Positions 45,430-54,233 are shown, counted from the stretch's first letter. The stretch is 64,000 nt of DNA from Exiguobacterium alkaliphilum 12/1 (GCF_000714435.1 NZ_JJMW01000064.1:62001-126000); one strand, 5' to 3'. Notes: generated by a model not told the origin, from the sequence alone. A program made the numbers and translations.

Positions 45430-47448
45430 ATGTTACTAAATGAAAAAAGCAAACGGATTATCCAAGTTCTCATGCATGAGAACGACGTGACGTTACCATT
45501 GCTCACGTTGATGTTGCCGTATTCAAAACGGACGATTGAATATGAATTGGAACGGATTCAGCAGTGGCTGAGCGATCGCGATTTGCCACGTCTAGAGATG
45601 GAAGGGACGTCGATTCGACTGCTCGACGACCCACGCATTCAGGAGCAGGTCGAACGGGCCGAGCTACTCTTCTCTGAAGATGAACGCGAACTGTTAATCA
45701 TCTTTTACACGTTGACGACAGACGAGTTTTTGTCGGGCGTCCATTATCAACAGCTGCTCGACGTCTCGAAGTTCACGGTGCAAGAGAGTTTGAACGCCGT
45801 CAAGGCGAGTGCCGCCCAGTTCGGGCTCGACTTCGCCTATACGCGGCGTACTGGTTATCACATCAACGGACATCCGCAGACGATTGCCCTCTACTTGTAT
45901 CGGGCGGTCGAACGTTTGGTCGAGCTGTCGACGAAAGAGCGGTTGATTAGTGCCGTCATCGACACGTGGCAGACCGACCGCGACCGTTTAATCAAACAGA
46001 TTGAGTCGTATGAACAGCTACACCAGTTTCGTTTTGTCGAAAGCCATCGCGAGAAGCTCGCTTACTTTTTGTTGCTCGGTAGCCGACTCGCCCGGACGGA
46101 AGCGCATGACGAGGAAGACGTGATATTGTTCGAGAACACGGATGAATCGCTACGAGAACATTTTAACCAAGTGCCTCATTTATGGGTCACGCTCGACATG
46201 CTCGTCAAGAGCGGGCCAAAAATAGAAGAGGAGATGGACGCGAACGTCCAGCAAGATTTGTCGCTCGTCATGATGGAAGTCATCGAACGGTTCGAGGCGT
46301 TGAGCTGTACGTTCATCATCGAACGTGAGGCGTTATGTGAGAAGCTCGTCCTTCATTCGAAGGCCACGCTCCAGCGTGTGTACACCGGCCTCGAGGCGCC
46401 TCGGGAGCTTGAGCGCTATGTGATGAAAGAACATCAAGTCTTGAACGTGCTCGTCGACAAGTCGCTCGAGCCGTTTCGGAAACGAATCGACAAGGTGATT
46501 CCGAAACACGAAGTGATGTACTATACGCTTCACTTCGCGGCGCATCTCCATCGTCAAGGACAGCACTTAGATGACAAGATGAAGGCCATCGTCGTCTGTC
46601 CGAGCGGGGTGAGCGTCTCGCATATGCTCGATCATATCCTGAAAAACCAGTTCCCGGAGTTCGTGTTCTTGCCACCGATTTCACAGCGTGACGTGGAGCG
46701 GTTCGCGCCACTTGTCGACATCGTCTTCACGACGGTGCCGCTCCCGCGTGACGTGCAACGGGTCGCACACGTCATGCTCGTCCCGACGTTGCCGACACGG
46801 CTCGAACAAGTCGCCTTGAAGCGAGAAATCGGAAAGCGCTTCTTTCACAACGTACAAGAGGTTCCGCTCCAACTCGATGACGTGATGCACGTGATTGAGA
46901 AGCACGCGACGGTTACGAATGAACGGCAACTGAGACGAGAGCTTCGGGCGTTGCTCAATCCGAATCAAAACCCGATGAGGTCAGAGGGGGAACAACCAGT
47001 GTTAAATGAATTGATTACGCACGACAACGTGCAGTTGATGGAACGTGCAAGTGATTGGCAAGAGGCGATCCGCCTCGCGGCCCGGCCGCTTGAAGTAACC
47101 GGCGCGATTGAGACGCGTTATGTTGAGACGATGATTGACAACGTGGAACAGCATGGCCCGTATATCGTGTTGATGCCGGACGTGGCCATTCCGCACGCTC
47201 GTCCTGAAGACGGGGTCCGCGAGCTCGGCATGAGCGTCTTAAAACTGACAGAACCGGTCGTCTTTCCGACCGACAAGCCCGTCCGTCTCTTCTTCGTCCT
47301 CGCGGCGATCGATCAGACGACACATTTAAAAGCGCTAGCACAACTGACAGAGCTGCTCGGTAACGGTACCGATTTGTCAGAAGTATTACACGCCGAATCG
47401 ATTGAACAAATGTTACAAGTCATCACTAAATATTCGGAGGAGGAATAA
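45430..47448 (+). CDS. PRD-type transcription regulator with EIIB and EIIA domains
   Basis: A 672-residue BglG/MtlR/ManR-type regulator. In order: N-terminal helix-turn-helix (LLTLMLPYSKRTIEYELERI), two PTS regulation domains, with conserved histidines in SYEQLHQFRF and FAAHLHRQGQHL, an EIIB-like domain with the phosphocysteine in VVCPSGVSVS near residue 395, and a C-terminal EIIA domain with the active histidine in PDVAIPHARPEDG near residue 590. Phosphorylation by the PTS would switch it. It lies 3 bases before an ascorbate-type EIIB gene and is the only EIIA-bearing protein in the operon. Confidence 0.92.
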   Translation: MLLNEKSKRIIQVLMHENDVTLPLLTLMLPYSKRTIEYELERIQQWLSDRDLPRLEMEGTSIRLLDDPRIQEQVERAELLFSEDERELLIIFYTLTTDEFLSGVHYQQLLDVSKFTVQESLNAVKASAAQFGLDFAYTRRTGYHINGHPQTIALYLYRAVERLVELSTKERLISAVIDTWQTDRDRLIKQIESYEQLHQFRFVESHREKLAYFLLLGSRLARTEAHDEEDVILFENTDESLREHFNQVPHLWVTLDMLVKSGPKIEEEMDANVQQDLSLVMMEVIERFEALSCTFIIEREALCEKLVLHSKATLQRVYTGLEAPRELERYVMKEHQVLNVLVDKSLEPFRKRIDKVIPKHEVMYYTLHFAAHLHRQGQHLDDKMKAIVVCPSGVSVSHMLDHILKNQFPEFVFLPPISQRDVERFAPLVDIVFTTVPLPRDVQRVAHVMLVPTLPTRLEQVALKREIGKRFFHNVQEVPLQLDDVMHVIEKHATVTNERQLRRELRALLNPNQNPMRSEGEQPVLNELITHDNVQLMERASDWQEAIRLAARPLEVTGAIETRYVETMIDNVEQHGPYIVLMPDVAIPHARPEDGVRELGMSVLKLTEPVVFPTDKPVRLFFVLAAIDQTTHLKALAQLTELLGNGTDLSEVLHAESIEQMLQVITKYSEEE

Positions 47449-47451
47449 ATC

Positions 47452-47718
47452 ATGAAAAAGATTTTAGTAGTATGCGGGAACGGGTTAGGATCAAGTTTCA
47501 TCATGGAGTTGAACGTGAAAAAAGCGCTCGAACAGATGGGGAAAGAAGCGGAAGTGTCGCACACGGACATCGCCACGGCTCGGACGGAACCGGCGGATAT
47601 TTACCTCGGCGCAAAAGACATCATCACGACGTTAGATGACGGGACGCGGACAATCGTCGCACTCGAGAACGTGATGGATATCGAACAGATCAAAGCTCAC
47701 TTGAGCGACAAGCTGTAA
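47452..47718 (+). CDS. PTS EIIB component, ascorbate/Ula family
   Basis: The 88-residue EIIB has the phosphocysteine loop VVCGNGLGSSFIM at residues 6-18, typical of the lactose/ascorbate-type fold, and ends with ENVMDIEQIKAHL. It accepts phosphate from EIIA and passes it to the sugar carried by EIIC. It lies between the regulator and the UlaA-type EIIC gene. The true sugar is not known, since no catabolic enzyme gene is linked. Confidence 0.92.
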   Translation: MKKILVVCGNGLGSSFIMELNVKKALEQMGKEAEVSHTDIATARTEPADIYLGAKDIITTLDDGTRTIVALENVMDIEQIKAHLSDKL

Positions 47719-47752
47719 GTGATTATTTCGGGACGGTAAGGGGGAACAACGT

Positions 47753-49014
47753 ATGCTTGATTTGATAATGCGAGATATATTGGGAACACCAGCGATTCTG
47801 GTCGGGTTGTTTGCGCTGATCGGCCTCATGCTTCAAAAGAAAGACGTCGCGTCCGTCGTTTCAGGGACGTTGAAGACGATCATGGGATTCGTCATCATCG
47901 GGGCCGGGGCCGGTGTCATTATCGCCGCGCTCGACATCTTTGGACGGATGTTCGATGAGGCGTTCAGTATTCGCGGGGTCATCCCGAACAACGAGGCGAT
48001 CGTCGCCGTCGCTCAAGACGCGTTCGGTGTCGAGACGGCGATGATCATGGTGTTCGGGATGATTATGAACATCGTCTTGGCTCGTTTCACCCCGTTCAAG
48101 TATATTTTCTTGACGGGTCACCATACGCTCTTCATGGCGAGCTTGCTCGCTGCGATTCTTTCGGTATCGGGACTTGAAGGCGTCATGCTCGTCGCCGTCG
48201 GCTCGGTGCTACTCGGATTGTGTATGGTGCTCTTCCCGGCGCTCTTGCAACCGTTCGTCCGTCAAATCACGGGATCGGACGACTTTGCGGTCGGACACTT
48301 CGGTTCACTTGGGTATTTCGTCTCTGGGACGATCGGGAAATATGCCGGGAACAAAGAGCATTCAACGGAACAGATTAAAGTACCGAAACAGCTTGGTTTC
48401 CTTCGCGATACGTCAGTCGCCGTCTCCTTGACGATGACGCTCTTGTTCATCGTCGTCGCCTTGTTCGCCGGTCCGGCGTTCATTGAAAGTGAACTTTCAG
48501 GCGGATCGAACTATATCGTCTTCTCGGTCATTCAAGCAATCACGTTTGCGGCGGGTGTCTATATCGTCCTCGCGGGTGTCCGGATGTTGATCGCGGAAAT
48601 CGTGCCTGCGTTCAAAGGGATTGCCGACAAGATGGTACCAAACGCCAAACCGGCGCTCGATTGTCCGACGGTCTTCCCGTTCGCACCGAACGCCGTCATC
48701 ATCGGCTTCTTGGCGAGCTTCACGGCCGGATTGATTGCGATGTTCTTCTTGCCGCTCTTCGGGCTCGCGGTCATCGTCCCAGGTCTAGTGCCACACTTCT
48801 TCACTGGGGCAACGGCCGGGGTGTTCGGGAACGCGACCGGCGGACGGCGTGTGCCTTGCTCGGTGCGTTTGCGAACGGGTTATTGATTTCCTTCTTGCCA
48901 GCACTATTGTTGCCGCTCCTCGGAAATCTCGGGTTCGAGAGTACGACGTTCGGCGACTCCGACTTCGCGCTCGTCGGGATTCTAATCAGCTGGTTCGTCT
49001 CGCTCTTCACGTGA
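47753..49014 (+). pseudogene. PTS EIIC (UlaA/SgaT family), frameshifted near the 3' end
   Basis: The first 370 codons encode a polytopic UlaA-type permease (for example IFLTGHHTLFMASLLAAILS and GVFGNATGGRR). After GGRR the frame runs into VPCSVRLRTGY and a stop at 48886. The missing C-terminal part, GALLGAFANGLLISFLPALL through SWFVSLFT, is present in the next frame to 49014. Adding a single G at 48850-48852 (CGT-GTG to CGT-GGT-G) restores the family sequence. It is either a real one-base deletion, giving a truncated permease, or a sequencing error. No slippery sequence for programmed shifting is seen. Confidence 0.88.
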
Positions 49015-49024
49015 GGCGCATGAG

Positions 49025-49057
49025 AAAAGCCGTCCCTTTCAAAGGGGACGGCTTTTC
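49025..49057. terminator. Bidirectional terminator of the PTS operon
   Basis: A perfect 12 bp stem, AAAAGCCGTCCC/GGGACGGCTTTT, between convergent genes. Confidence 0.9.
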
Positions 49058-49058
49058 G

Positions 49059-49346
49059 TCAGGCGTTCGAGGCCAATTTGATTTTTTGTCGTTTCAGCTT
49101 GTGCAGTAACCAGGCATGGAGCACGTCACAAGAGTGGTGAGGCAAGGTCAGTTCCACGAGCGGGTTCGTCTGACCGAATATAGTGAAGCGCGAATGGTCC
49201 TCGTCGAGCATCGAGACTTGAATATCGGTCGCTTCTTGGAGCGAAATTCGTTGCTCGCCGGCAATGGCATCTTTTAATTTCAGCATTTTTCCATTCGTCG
49301 CAAACTTGGTGAACGAAGAGATTCCCTGTACTTTCAGTTGTTCCAT
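49059..49346 (-). CDS. Unknown small protein (95 residues)
   Basis: A 95-residue protein with alternating strands (KMLKLKDAIAG, EQRISLQEATDIQVSML, RFTIFGQTNPLVELTL) and a C-terminal helix (CDVLHAWLLHKLKRQ). This order of strands and final helix resembles a bacterial pleckstrin-homology-like fold, but that is only an impression. The ATG has no good ribosome site and there is no alternative upstream start in frame, so the start or the gene itself is uncertain. It is convergent to the PTS operon. Confidence 0.55.
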   Translation of the reverse strand: MEQLKVQGISSFTKFATNGKMLKLKDAIAGEQRISLQEATDIQVSMLDEDHSRFTIFGQTNPLVELTLPHHSCDVLHAWLLHKLKRQKIKLASNA

Positions 49347-49430
49347 TTCGTGTATCTATCCATCTGCGTGATGAATAGATTTTCACCTCGCTTTCTCTAT
49401 ATTGCCTTCGCTTCCTCGAGAAGGTTATTC

Positions 49431-49436
49431 CTAGTA
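49431..49436 (-). promoter_or_regulatory. Possible -10 element for the 95-residue gene
   Basis: TATACT on the minus strand, about 85 bases before the gene. No -35 at a good distance is seen; the gap 49347-49619 otherwise holds AT-rich DNA without a supported gene. Confidence 0.3.
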
Positions 49437-49619
49437 TAACGCCCTGTCCCAAAAAGAAAAGAGTCAATTTAACGAAAAATTTAGACAATTTGTTATCAAA
49501 ATTTAAAAATAGTATTTATGCGCCGGCCCGATGCGGTTTCAAGTAGATTTTGCCTGCCCGCAATAACAAAAAAGAACCTAAAACATGAAGGCTCTTGTCT
49601 GTTCGGTACATCGATGAAC

Positions 49620-50351
49620 TTAAAACCGCTCGATTTCCCATGTGCGGCGTCGATACGTCAATTGGCCTTTGAGCGCAATCGATTCTTTCTTCGCGTCGAA
49701 GTCTTCTTCTAACACCGACATGTCCTCGTAACGGCCCGCCACGTAGAAGGAAATGGTGATATAGCGATTGAACAAGCTCCGTTTCGTATGGTCGAAGTCG
49801 ATAATCAACCCTTGCGGGGCAAGGGTGAGCAATTCATCGATGACTTGGAGCGGAATCGGGACGAAGCTGATGTTTCGGATGTCACGGTCGAGTTTGCTCT
49901 GAAGCACGCTTTGAAGAAAACGATTGATCGAGGCCCAATCTCTTATGTATAGGCTACTATGTCGATCGTTCGCTTCGTTGAAGAAAGCAATCTCGTTTTG
50001 AATCGAGTGAAGAAACGGCGTTTTCAACCCTCGTTCCATATGGCTTAAAAACAGAATCTCGGCAATCTCGTGGTCCGATAACGATTCGAGCACATGATAG
50101 TCCGGAAAGTCGATGGCGGTGAACGTCGTCTGATTGTTTAAATATCGTGATGAAAACGTGGCGAGTTCATGCGCCTCGATATAACGGAAACGGGTCCGCG
50201 TCGATTGGCGCATCCCTTTGACGTCCGTTCGGCAGATAATCATCGGGCGAGCGAGCGAGAGCGCCTCGGCGACATCGCTCAACGTTACGCCGTGCAGTGT
50301 GAAACGTTGTAATTCCCGGTCTTGTTTCATGTAGAATAACTGTTTTGACAT
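49620..50351 (-). CDS. Unknown protein (243 residues)
   Basis: A 243-residue soluble protein with the start behind GAGGGGATAAAC. The N-terminus reads SKQLFYMKQDRELQRFTLHG, the middle has LSDHEIAEILFLSHMERGLKTPF and NRFLQSVLQSKLDRDIRNIS, and the end TYRRRTWEIERF. I see no known motif, membrane segment or cofactor site. The LSHMERGLKTPF segment and alternating strands at the C-terminus could mark a DNA- or ligand-binding role, but nothing proves it. It is a single gene on the minus strand, divergent from an acetyltransferase. Confidence 0.75.
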   Translation of the reverse strand: MSKQLFYMKQDRELQRFTLHGVTLSDVAEALSLARPMIICRTDVKGMRQSTRTRFRYIEAHELATFSSRYLNNQTTFTAIDFPDYHVLESLSDHEIAEILFLSHMERGLKTPFLHSIQNEIAFFNEANDRHSSLYIRDWASINRFLQSVLQSKLDRDIRNISFVPIPLQVIDELLTLAPQGLIIDFDHTKRSLFNRYITISFYVAGRYEDMSVLEEDFDAKKESIALKGQLTYRRRTWEIERF

Positions 50352-50492
50352 GTTTATCCCCTCAGTTCGAAGTCGCTTTCCTTAATTTTAGCAAATCCAT
50401 TTCCGGTACGCCATGTTCGAGAGGGTTGAACTGACGATTTTGGAGGAAAACAAGCTATAATTGAAAAAAGGATAAAGAAAGGCGGGTTCATT

Positions 50493-51065
50493 ATGTGGGG
50501 GTTAAAGAAAAGTTTTCCGGAGCTCGCTACGAATCGCTTCACGCTGAGAGAGCTTGAACCTCGTGATGCCCGGGCGCTCTATACGATTTTGTCGACCGAG
50601 GACGTCATGCGATACTACGGGTCCGACCCGCTCCTTGCCGTCTATGAAGCAAAGAACGTCATCGCCTATTTCAAAGACCAGTTCCAGCAAGGCAAAGCGA
50701 TCCGTTGGGCCATTTGCGACCGTGTGACCGACGAGCTGGTCGGGACGATTGGCTTCCATAATTGGACCCCGCAATATTACCGGGCCGAGATTGGCTTTGA
50801 AGTCGCGAAGAGTCATTGGCGCCAGGGTGTGGCGCACGAGGCGGCGACGGCCGTCATCAACCACGGGTTCAACGAGTTCAAGTTTCATCGCATCTCGGCA
50901 CTCGTCGCCCCGGAGAATGACGGGTCGAATCGATTGGTTCAAAAACTTGGCTTCACCGAAGAAGGGTTGCTCCATGACTATGCGTATAGTCATGGACGAT
51001 TCATGGATTTGACGATGTACCGGTTGTTACGAGACGAGTGGGTGATGAGGGGGGAACGAGGATGA
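50493..51065 (+). CDS. GNAT acetyltransferase (RimJ/RimL type)
   Basis: A 190-residue N-acetyltransferase. RLREL-like RFTLRELEPRDARALY starts the domain and LVGTIGFHNWTPQYYRAEIGFEV gives the central strands. The acetyl-CoA loop region is KSHWRQGVAHEAATAVINHGF, and NDGSNRLVQKLGFTEEGLLHDY is the C-terminal motif typical of the ribosomal-protein acetyltransferase branch. The acceptor is unknown. Its stop overlaps the start of the hydrolase gene (ATGA). Confidence 0.93.
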   Translation: MWGLKKSFPELATNRFTLRELEPRDARALYTILSTEDVMRYYGSDPLLAVYEAKNVIAYFKDQFQQGKAIRWAICDRVTDELVGTIGFHNWTPQYYRAEIGFEVAKSHWRQGVAHEAATAVINHGFNEFKFHRISALVAPENDGSNRLVQKLGFTEEGLLHDYAYSHGRFMDLTMYRLLRDEWVMRGERG

Positions 51066-51778
51066 ACGTCGTATTGTTGCACGGGTTATGTGGATCGCCG
51101 GATTATTTCGATGCGCTCGAGCCGCTCCTTGAGGCGGAGGTGTATGCGTTGACGTTGCCGGGCCATAACGGACAAGTTGGCGGACCGGAGACGATGGATG
51201 CGTTTGCGGATTGGGTGATCGAAGAAATTCGATTGCGGGACATCGCGCGCCCGGTCGTGCTCGGCCACTCGTTCGGTGGCTATATCACGACGAACTTGCT
51301 GCGCCGGTATCCGGACGAATTGTCGGGCTTCGGTTTGATTCATTCGACCGCCGCTTCGGATACGGACGAGGCAAGGGAAAAGCGCAATCAAGCAATCGAG
51401 CGCGTCGTTGAAGAAGGGGTCGTTCCGTTTATCGACACGATGATTCCGAGCGTGTTCGCAAAGGATTCCGCTGAAGCGCTTATCGAACGAGCGAAACAGA
51501 TCGGCTACAAGATGTCGAAGGAAGGCATCATCTCGGCCCAACTCGCCATCCGAGACCGGGCCGATGAGACCGATACGGTGCGCCATACGGGCTTGCCGGG
51601 CCTATTCTTATATGGAAAGAAAGACCCGAACATGGATGAGGCGCGGGCGTTCCTCGGTGCCGAACGTCATACTTGCCGCAAACTTCCCGTCAGTCATATG
51701 GGGATGATGGAAGCACCAGAAGAAGAGGCACGACTCATCAACGCTTGGCTTAAGGAGGAATTCCATGGAACCGTTTAA
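51062..51778 (+). CDS. Alpha/beta hydrolase
   Basis: A 238-residue alpha/beta hydrolase. The nucleophile elbow GHSFGG is near residues 70-75, the oxyanion-hole region is LLHGLCGSPDYFD at the N-terminus, and the likely acid and histidine are in LYGKKDPNMDEAR and LPVSHMGMME. The fold suits an esterase or a MenH-like enzyme; the substrate is unknown. The start at 51062 follows GAGGGGGGAACGAG. It is coupled on both sides, overlapping the acetyltransferase and the flavin reductase genes. Confidence 0.9.
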   Translation: MNVVLLHGLCGSPDYFDALEPLLEAEVYALTLPGHNGQVGGPETMDAFADWVIEEIRLRDIARPVVLGHSFGGYITTNLLRRYPDELSGFGLIHSTAASDTDEAREKRNQAIERVVEEGVVPFIDTMIPSVFAKDSAEALIERAKQIGYKMSKEGIISAQLAIRDRADETDTVRHTGLPGLFLYGKKDPNMDEARAFLGAERHTCRKLPVSHMGMMEAPEEEARLINAWLKEEFHGTV

Positions 51779-52325
51779 ACTCGTCGCAGTATCGGGCAGC
51801 CTACGTAAAGCATCATACAACACGGCGCTCTTGCACTCGATTATCGAACTTGCACGCGGTCGATTCGACATTTCGATTCACTCGATCGAACTGCCGCTAT
51901 ATAACGATGACTTAATCGATCCGGATGAACCGGAAGCGGTCATCGCATTCAAACGAGCAGTGCGTGAAGCGGACGGGTTTCTCGTCGTCACGCCCGAATA
52001 TAACCATAGCATCCCTGGCGTGCTGAAAAATGCGATCGACTGGCTCTCGCTCGAACCGGGTTCACCGCTCGGCGGTAAACCGGTTATGATTGCCGGCGCC
52101 TCGCCGGGCATCCTCGGGACGGCCCGTTGCCAAATCCACCTCCGTCAAGTATTTGCCACAAATAAGGCAAACGTTTTACCAGGAAACGAAATTTTCATTA
52201 CGCATTGTAAAGAAAAGATTGGTACTGATGGATTGCATGATGAGAAGTCGATTGTTCAAATTCAAAAAGTGTTATCTGAGTATTACAATTGGATTGATTT
52301 TTGGAAGCGTCACGCAAAATCTTAA
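51765..52325 (+). CDS. NADPH-dependent FMN reductase
   Basis: A 186-residue flavodoxin-fold reductase. The FMN phosphate loop is VSGSLRKASYNTALL (residues 9-23), the isoalloxazine loop is TPEYNHSIPGVLKNAIDW near residue 80, and the third loop contains AGASPGILGTAR. Such enzymes reduce FMN, azo dyes, quinones or chromate with NAD(P)H. The start overlaps the hydrolase gene by 14 bases behind AAGGAGGAATTCC. The operon of acetyltransferase, hydrolase and reductase may be a detoxification set; that is a guess. Confidence 0.93.
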   Translation: MEPFKLVAVSGSLRKASYNTALLHSIIELARGRFDISIHSIELPLYNDDLIDPDEPEAVIAFKRAVREADGFLVVTPEYNHSIPGVLKNAIDWLSLEPGSPLGGKPVMIAGASPGILGTARCQIHLRQVFATNKANVLPGNEIFITHCKEKIGTDGLHDEKSIVQIQKVLSEYYNWIDFWKRHAKS

Positions 52326-52393
52326 CTTGAACTCCCTTCATTTGTTTGATAGAAATGAATTGTGAAAACAAACACAAAGGGAGCGACTACAAC

Positions 52394-52633
52394 ATGGAAA
52401 CGTATATTGAACTGTACAACGGCGGCGAGTTAGAGGACCGGGCAGTCATCAATGACGGGATGACGTTCGGACGAGTGACGATTGTGGAGATGTTCTATCA
52501 GACGGGTCACATCTTTGGCTATGTGAAAGCTGATGGCGAGAAAACGTTCTTCCTCGAGCCAATCGCCGAAGACGATACGTTCACTGCCGAAGGCGAAACG
52601 TATTCACTCCAACAGTTCATCGCCCTATTCTAA
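52394..52633 (+). CDS. Small unknown acidic protein (79 residues)
   Basis: A 79-residue protein starting METYIELYNGGELEDRAVIN, with ATG behind AAAGGGAGCGACTAC. It is acidic and beta-rich (FGYVKADGEKTFFLEP, EAEGETYSL-like TAEGETYSLQQFIALF). No known domain. A perfect terminator follows, and it lies 68 bases after the flavin reductase, possibly with its own promoter. Confidence 0.7.
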   Translation: METYIELYNGGELEDRAVINDGMTFGRVTIVEMFYQTGHIFGYVKADGEKTFFLEPIAEDDTFTAEGETYSLQQFIALF

Positions 52634-52640
52634 CGTTCAC

Positions 52641-52670
52641 AAACGCAAGCGACTCGCTTGCGTTTTTTTG
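52641..52670 (+). terminator. Terminator after the 79-residue gene
   Basis: AAACGCAAGCG/CGCTTGCGTTT with a 3-base loop and T7. Confidence 0.92.
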
Positions 52671-52705
52671 TCGTTTTCGTCACGATTGAGGGTGAGGTGA
52701 TGACA

Positions 52706-53797
52706 ATGAAACTGATAGCAATCGAACCGACGCCGAGCCCGAACAATCTGAAAATTATCGTCGAGCCAGCGTTCACAGGTAGAGGTGTCACGTATGACAA
52801 GGCGAGCACGGACGTCCCGGACGTCATTTCAGATATCGTTGCCCTGCGCGGCGTCAAGTCGGTCTATGCCGTCTCGGACTTTTTGGCAGTCGAGCGGCAT
52901 CCGAAGCATGACTGGCACGACGTCATGAACGAGATTCGTCGCGCCTTCGGTGAAGACGTGCCAGAAGTGTCCGCCGCTCGGATGGCAGCGGATTACGAGC
53001 CGGTACATGTGTCGATCCAGTTCATTTTAGACGTGCCGATGCAAATCAAGCTCGTCAAAGGGGACGAAGAGAAGCGAGTCGGCCTATCGAAACGTTTCGT
53101 CGATGCGGCGATTGATGTGCAGGCACAAGTGAAAAATGTGATTCAAGACCGGCGCTGGGTCGAACAGGCACCGCGCTATGGTGAATTGGGAGACGTGGCG
53201 GACGTCGTCTTGGAGGAACTCGAGGCGGCGTACCCGCAAGACCGCGTGACGCGAATCGTCGCGCGCGCGTTCGGACGTGAGGCCGACTACGAGGCGAATG
53301 CGAACCGTTTGCAATCCGATAACTGGAAAGAGCGATTGGCGTTTCTAGACGAACTCGAGATTGTCCCGGATAATATCGTCTATTTCCGACGTGCGCTCGA
53401 GGATAACGTGATGGCGATTCGCCGTCAAGCGGTCGTCATGATTGGGATGTTTGAAACGAACCGGGAAGAGTACGTCACGTATATCGAACAGGCACTCGTC
53501 GACTCATCGCCGATCGTGCGTCGTACAGCAGGGGACACCGTGTCCGACTGGGCGCTCCCGCAATCGCAACCTTCGATGATTGAAGCGTTGAAAGATAAGA
53601 GCAAGCTCGTCCGCTGGCGAGCGGCCCGCTTCTTGTTCGATTGTGGTGACGAACAAGCCGTACCGGCGTTGAGAATCGCTGAGGACGACGCCGAGTTCGA
53701 AGTGGCGCTCCAAGCGCGTTTGGCGAAAGAGCGGATCACGAGCGGCGAGACGGCACTCGGGACGGTATGGCAACAAATTTCGAATCGTGCGAAATAA
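52706..53797 (+). CDS. cvfC: Conserved virulence factor C-like protein (Nfu_N plus HEAT-like repeats)
   Basis: The 363-residue product has an N-terminal Nfu-N domain (IAIEPTPSPNNLKIIVEP near residues 3-20, then VKSVYAVSDFLAVERHP) and a C-terminal half of HEAT-type helical repeats (NVMAIRRQAVVMIGMF, SSPIVRRTAGDTVSDWALP, KSKLVRWRAARFLFD). This architecture is that of CvfC of Staphylococcus and YpgR of Bacillus, whose biochemical role is unclear. There is no CxxC iron-sulfur motif of true Nfu scaffolds. The ATG at 52706 is chosen because GAGGTG lies 6 bases upstream. Confidence 0.88.
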   Translation: MKLIAIEPTPSPNNLKIIVEPAFTGRGVTYDKASTDVPDVISDIVALRGVKSVYAVSDFLAVERHPKHDWHDVMNEIRRAFGEDVPEVSAARMAADYEPVHVSIQFILDVPMQIKLVKGDEEKRVGLSKRFVDAAIDVQAQVKNVIQDRRWVEQAPRYGELGDVADVVLEELEAAYPQDRVTRIVARAFGREADYEANANRLQSDNWKERLAFLDELEIVPDNIVYFRRALEDNVMAIRRQAVVMIGMFETNREEYVTYIEQALVDSSPIVRRTAGDTVSDWALPQSQPSMIEALKDKSKLVRWRAARFLFDCGDEQAVPALRIAEDDAEFEVALQARLAKERITSGETALGTVWQQISNRAK

Positions 53798-53840
53798 ATC
53801 ATTCGACAACAAAGTTTCGTCATCTTTTACAAGAATAGGC

Positions 53841-53880
53841 AAAGGGAGGGGGACGAATTGCGTTCTTCCTCTCTTTTTCT
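53841..53880 (+). terminator. Probable terminator after cvfC
   Basis: AGGGAGGGGGACG can pair with CGTTCTTCCTCTCT through several G-U pairs, followed by TTTTTCT. Confidence 0.6.
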
Positions 53881-53929
53881 ATAGGAAAGAAGTCTCTAAT
53901 TGAAAACGGTTAACAATTCATTCCATACA

Positions 53930-53989
53930 TTCGACACGTTGTCGACTAGGTCGTTCGACCTGTCGAACGATAAGACGTTATTTTTTTTG
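53930..53989 (+). repeat. Nested inverted repeats followed by a T8 run
   Basis: TTCGACA (53930-53936) pairs with TGTCGAA (53961-53967) and encloses the perfect AGGTCG-TT-CGACCT. A short AACG/CGTT hairpin and T8 follow (53980-53988). It could be a structured leader, a small RNA end or an operator. It sits 50 bases upstream of the next small gene. Confidence 0.45.
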
Positions 53990-54038
53990 AAACGTTGCTA
54001 CACTGAGTATATCTCATATCGAAAAAGGAGCCATACTC

Positions 54039-54233
54039 ATGATGCTTTTTGCAGAAACACCCGAACTCGTAGCCTATAAGGAAGTGGTCGATGGCATCAT
54101 CACCGTCATCTTTGAGTCAATCCATAGTGAGACGTTCTCGATCTCTGCACAAGTTCGTTCAGACATCGACGTCGCTGACTCGTTGTTCATGATTGGTTTA
54201 CAACAATACGCTGAAACGCTTCAAGTTTCATAA
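54039..54233 (+). CDS. Small unknown protein (64 residues)
   Basis: A 64-residue protein starting MMLFAETPELVAYKEVVDGI, with AAGGAG about 10 bases upstream of the first ATG and 13 of the second. It is acidic and mostly helical by look (VIFESIHSETFSISAQVRSD, ADSLFMIGLQQYAETLQ). No cysteine, metal site or membrane helix. No family recognised. The upstream inverted repeats may control it. Confidence 0.6.
   Translation: MMLFAETPELVAYKEVVDGIITVIFESIHSETFSISAQVRSDIDVADSLFMIGLQQYAETLQVS

Noticed and set aside
48840..48860. Programmed ribosomal frameshift in EIIC
   Set aside because: There is no slippery heptamer, stimulating stem or internal Shine-Dalgarno, and the family is normally read in one frame.
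48661..49014. Separate small membrane-protein gene in the frame after EIIC
   Set aside because: Its useful part continues the UlaA family sequence exactly after the frameshift and its upstream part is only the shifted EIIC reading; it is the lost C-terminus of EIIC.
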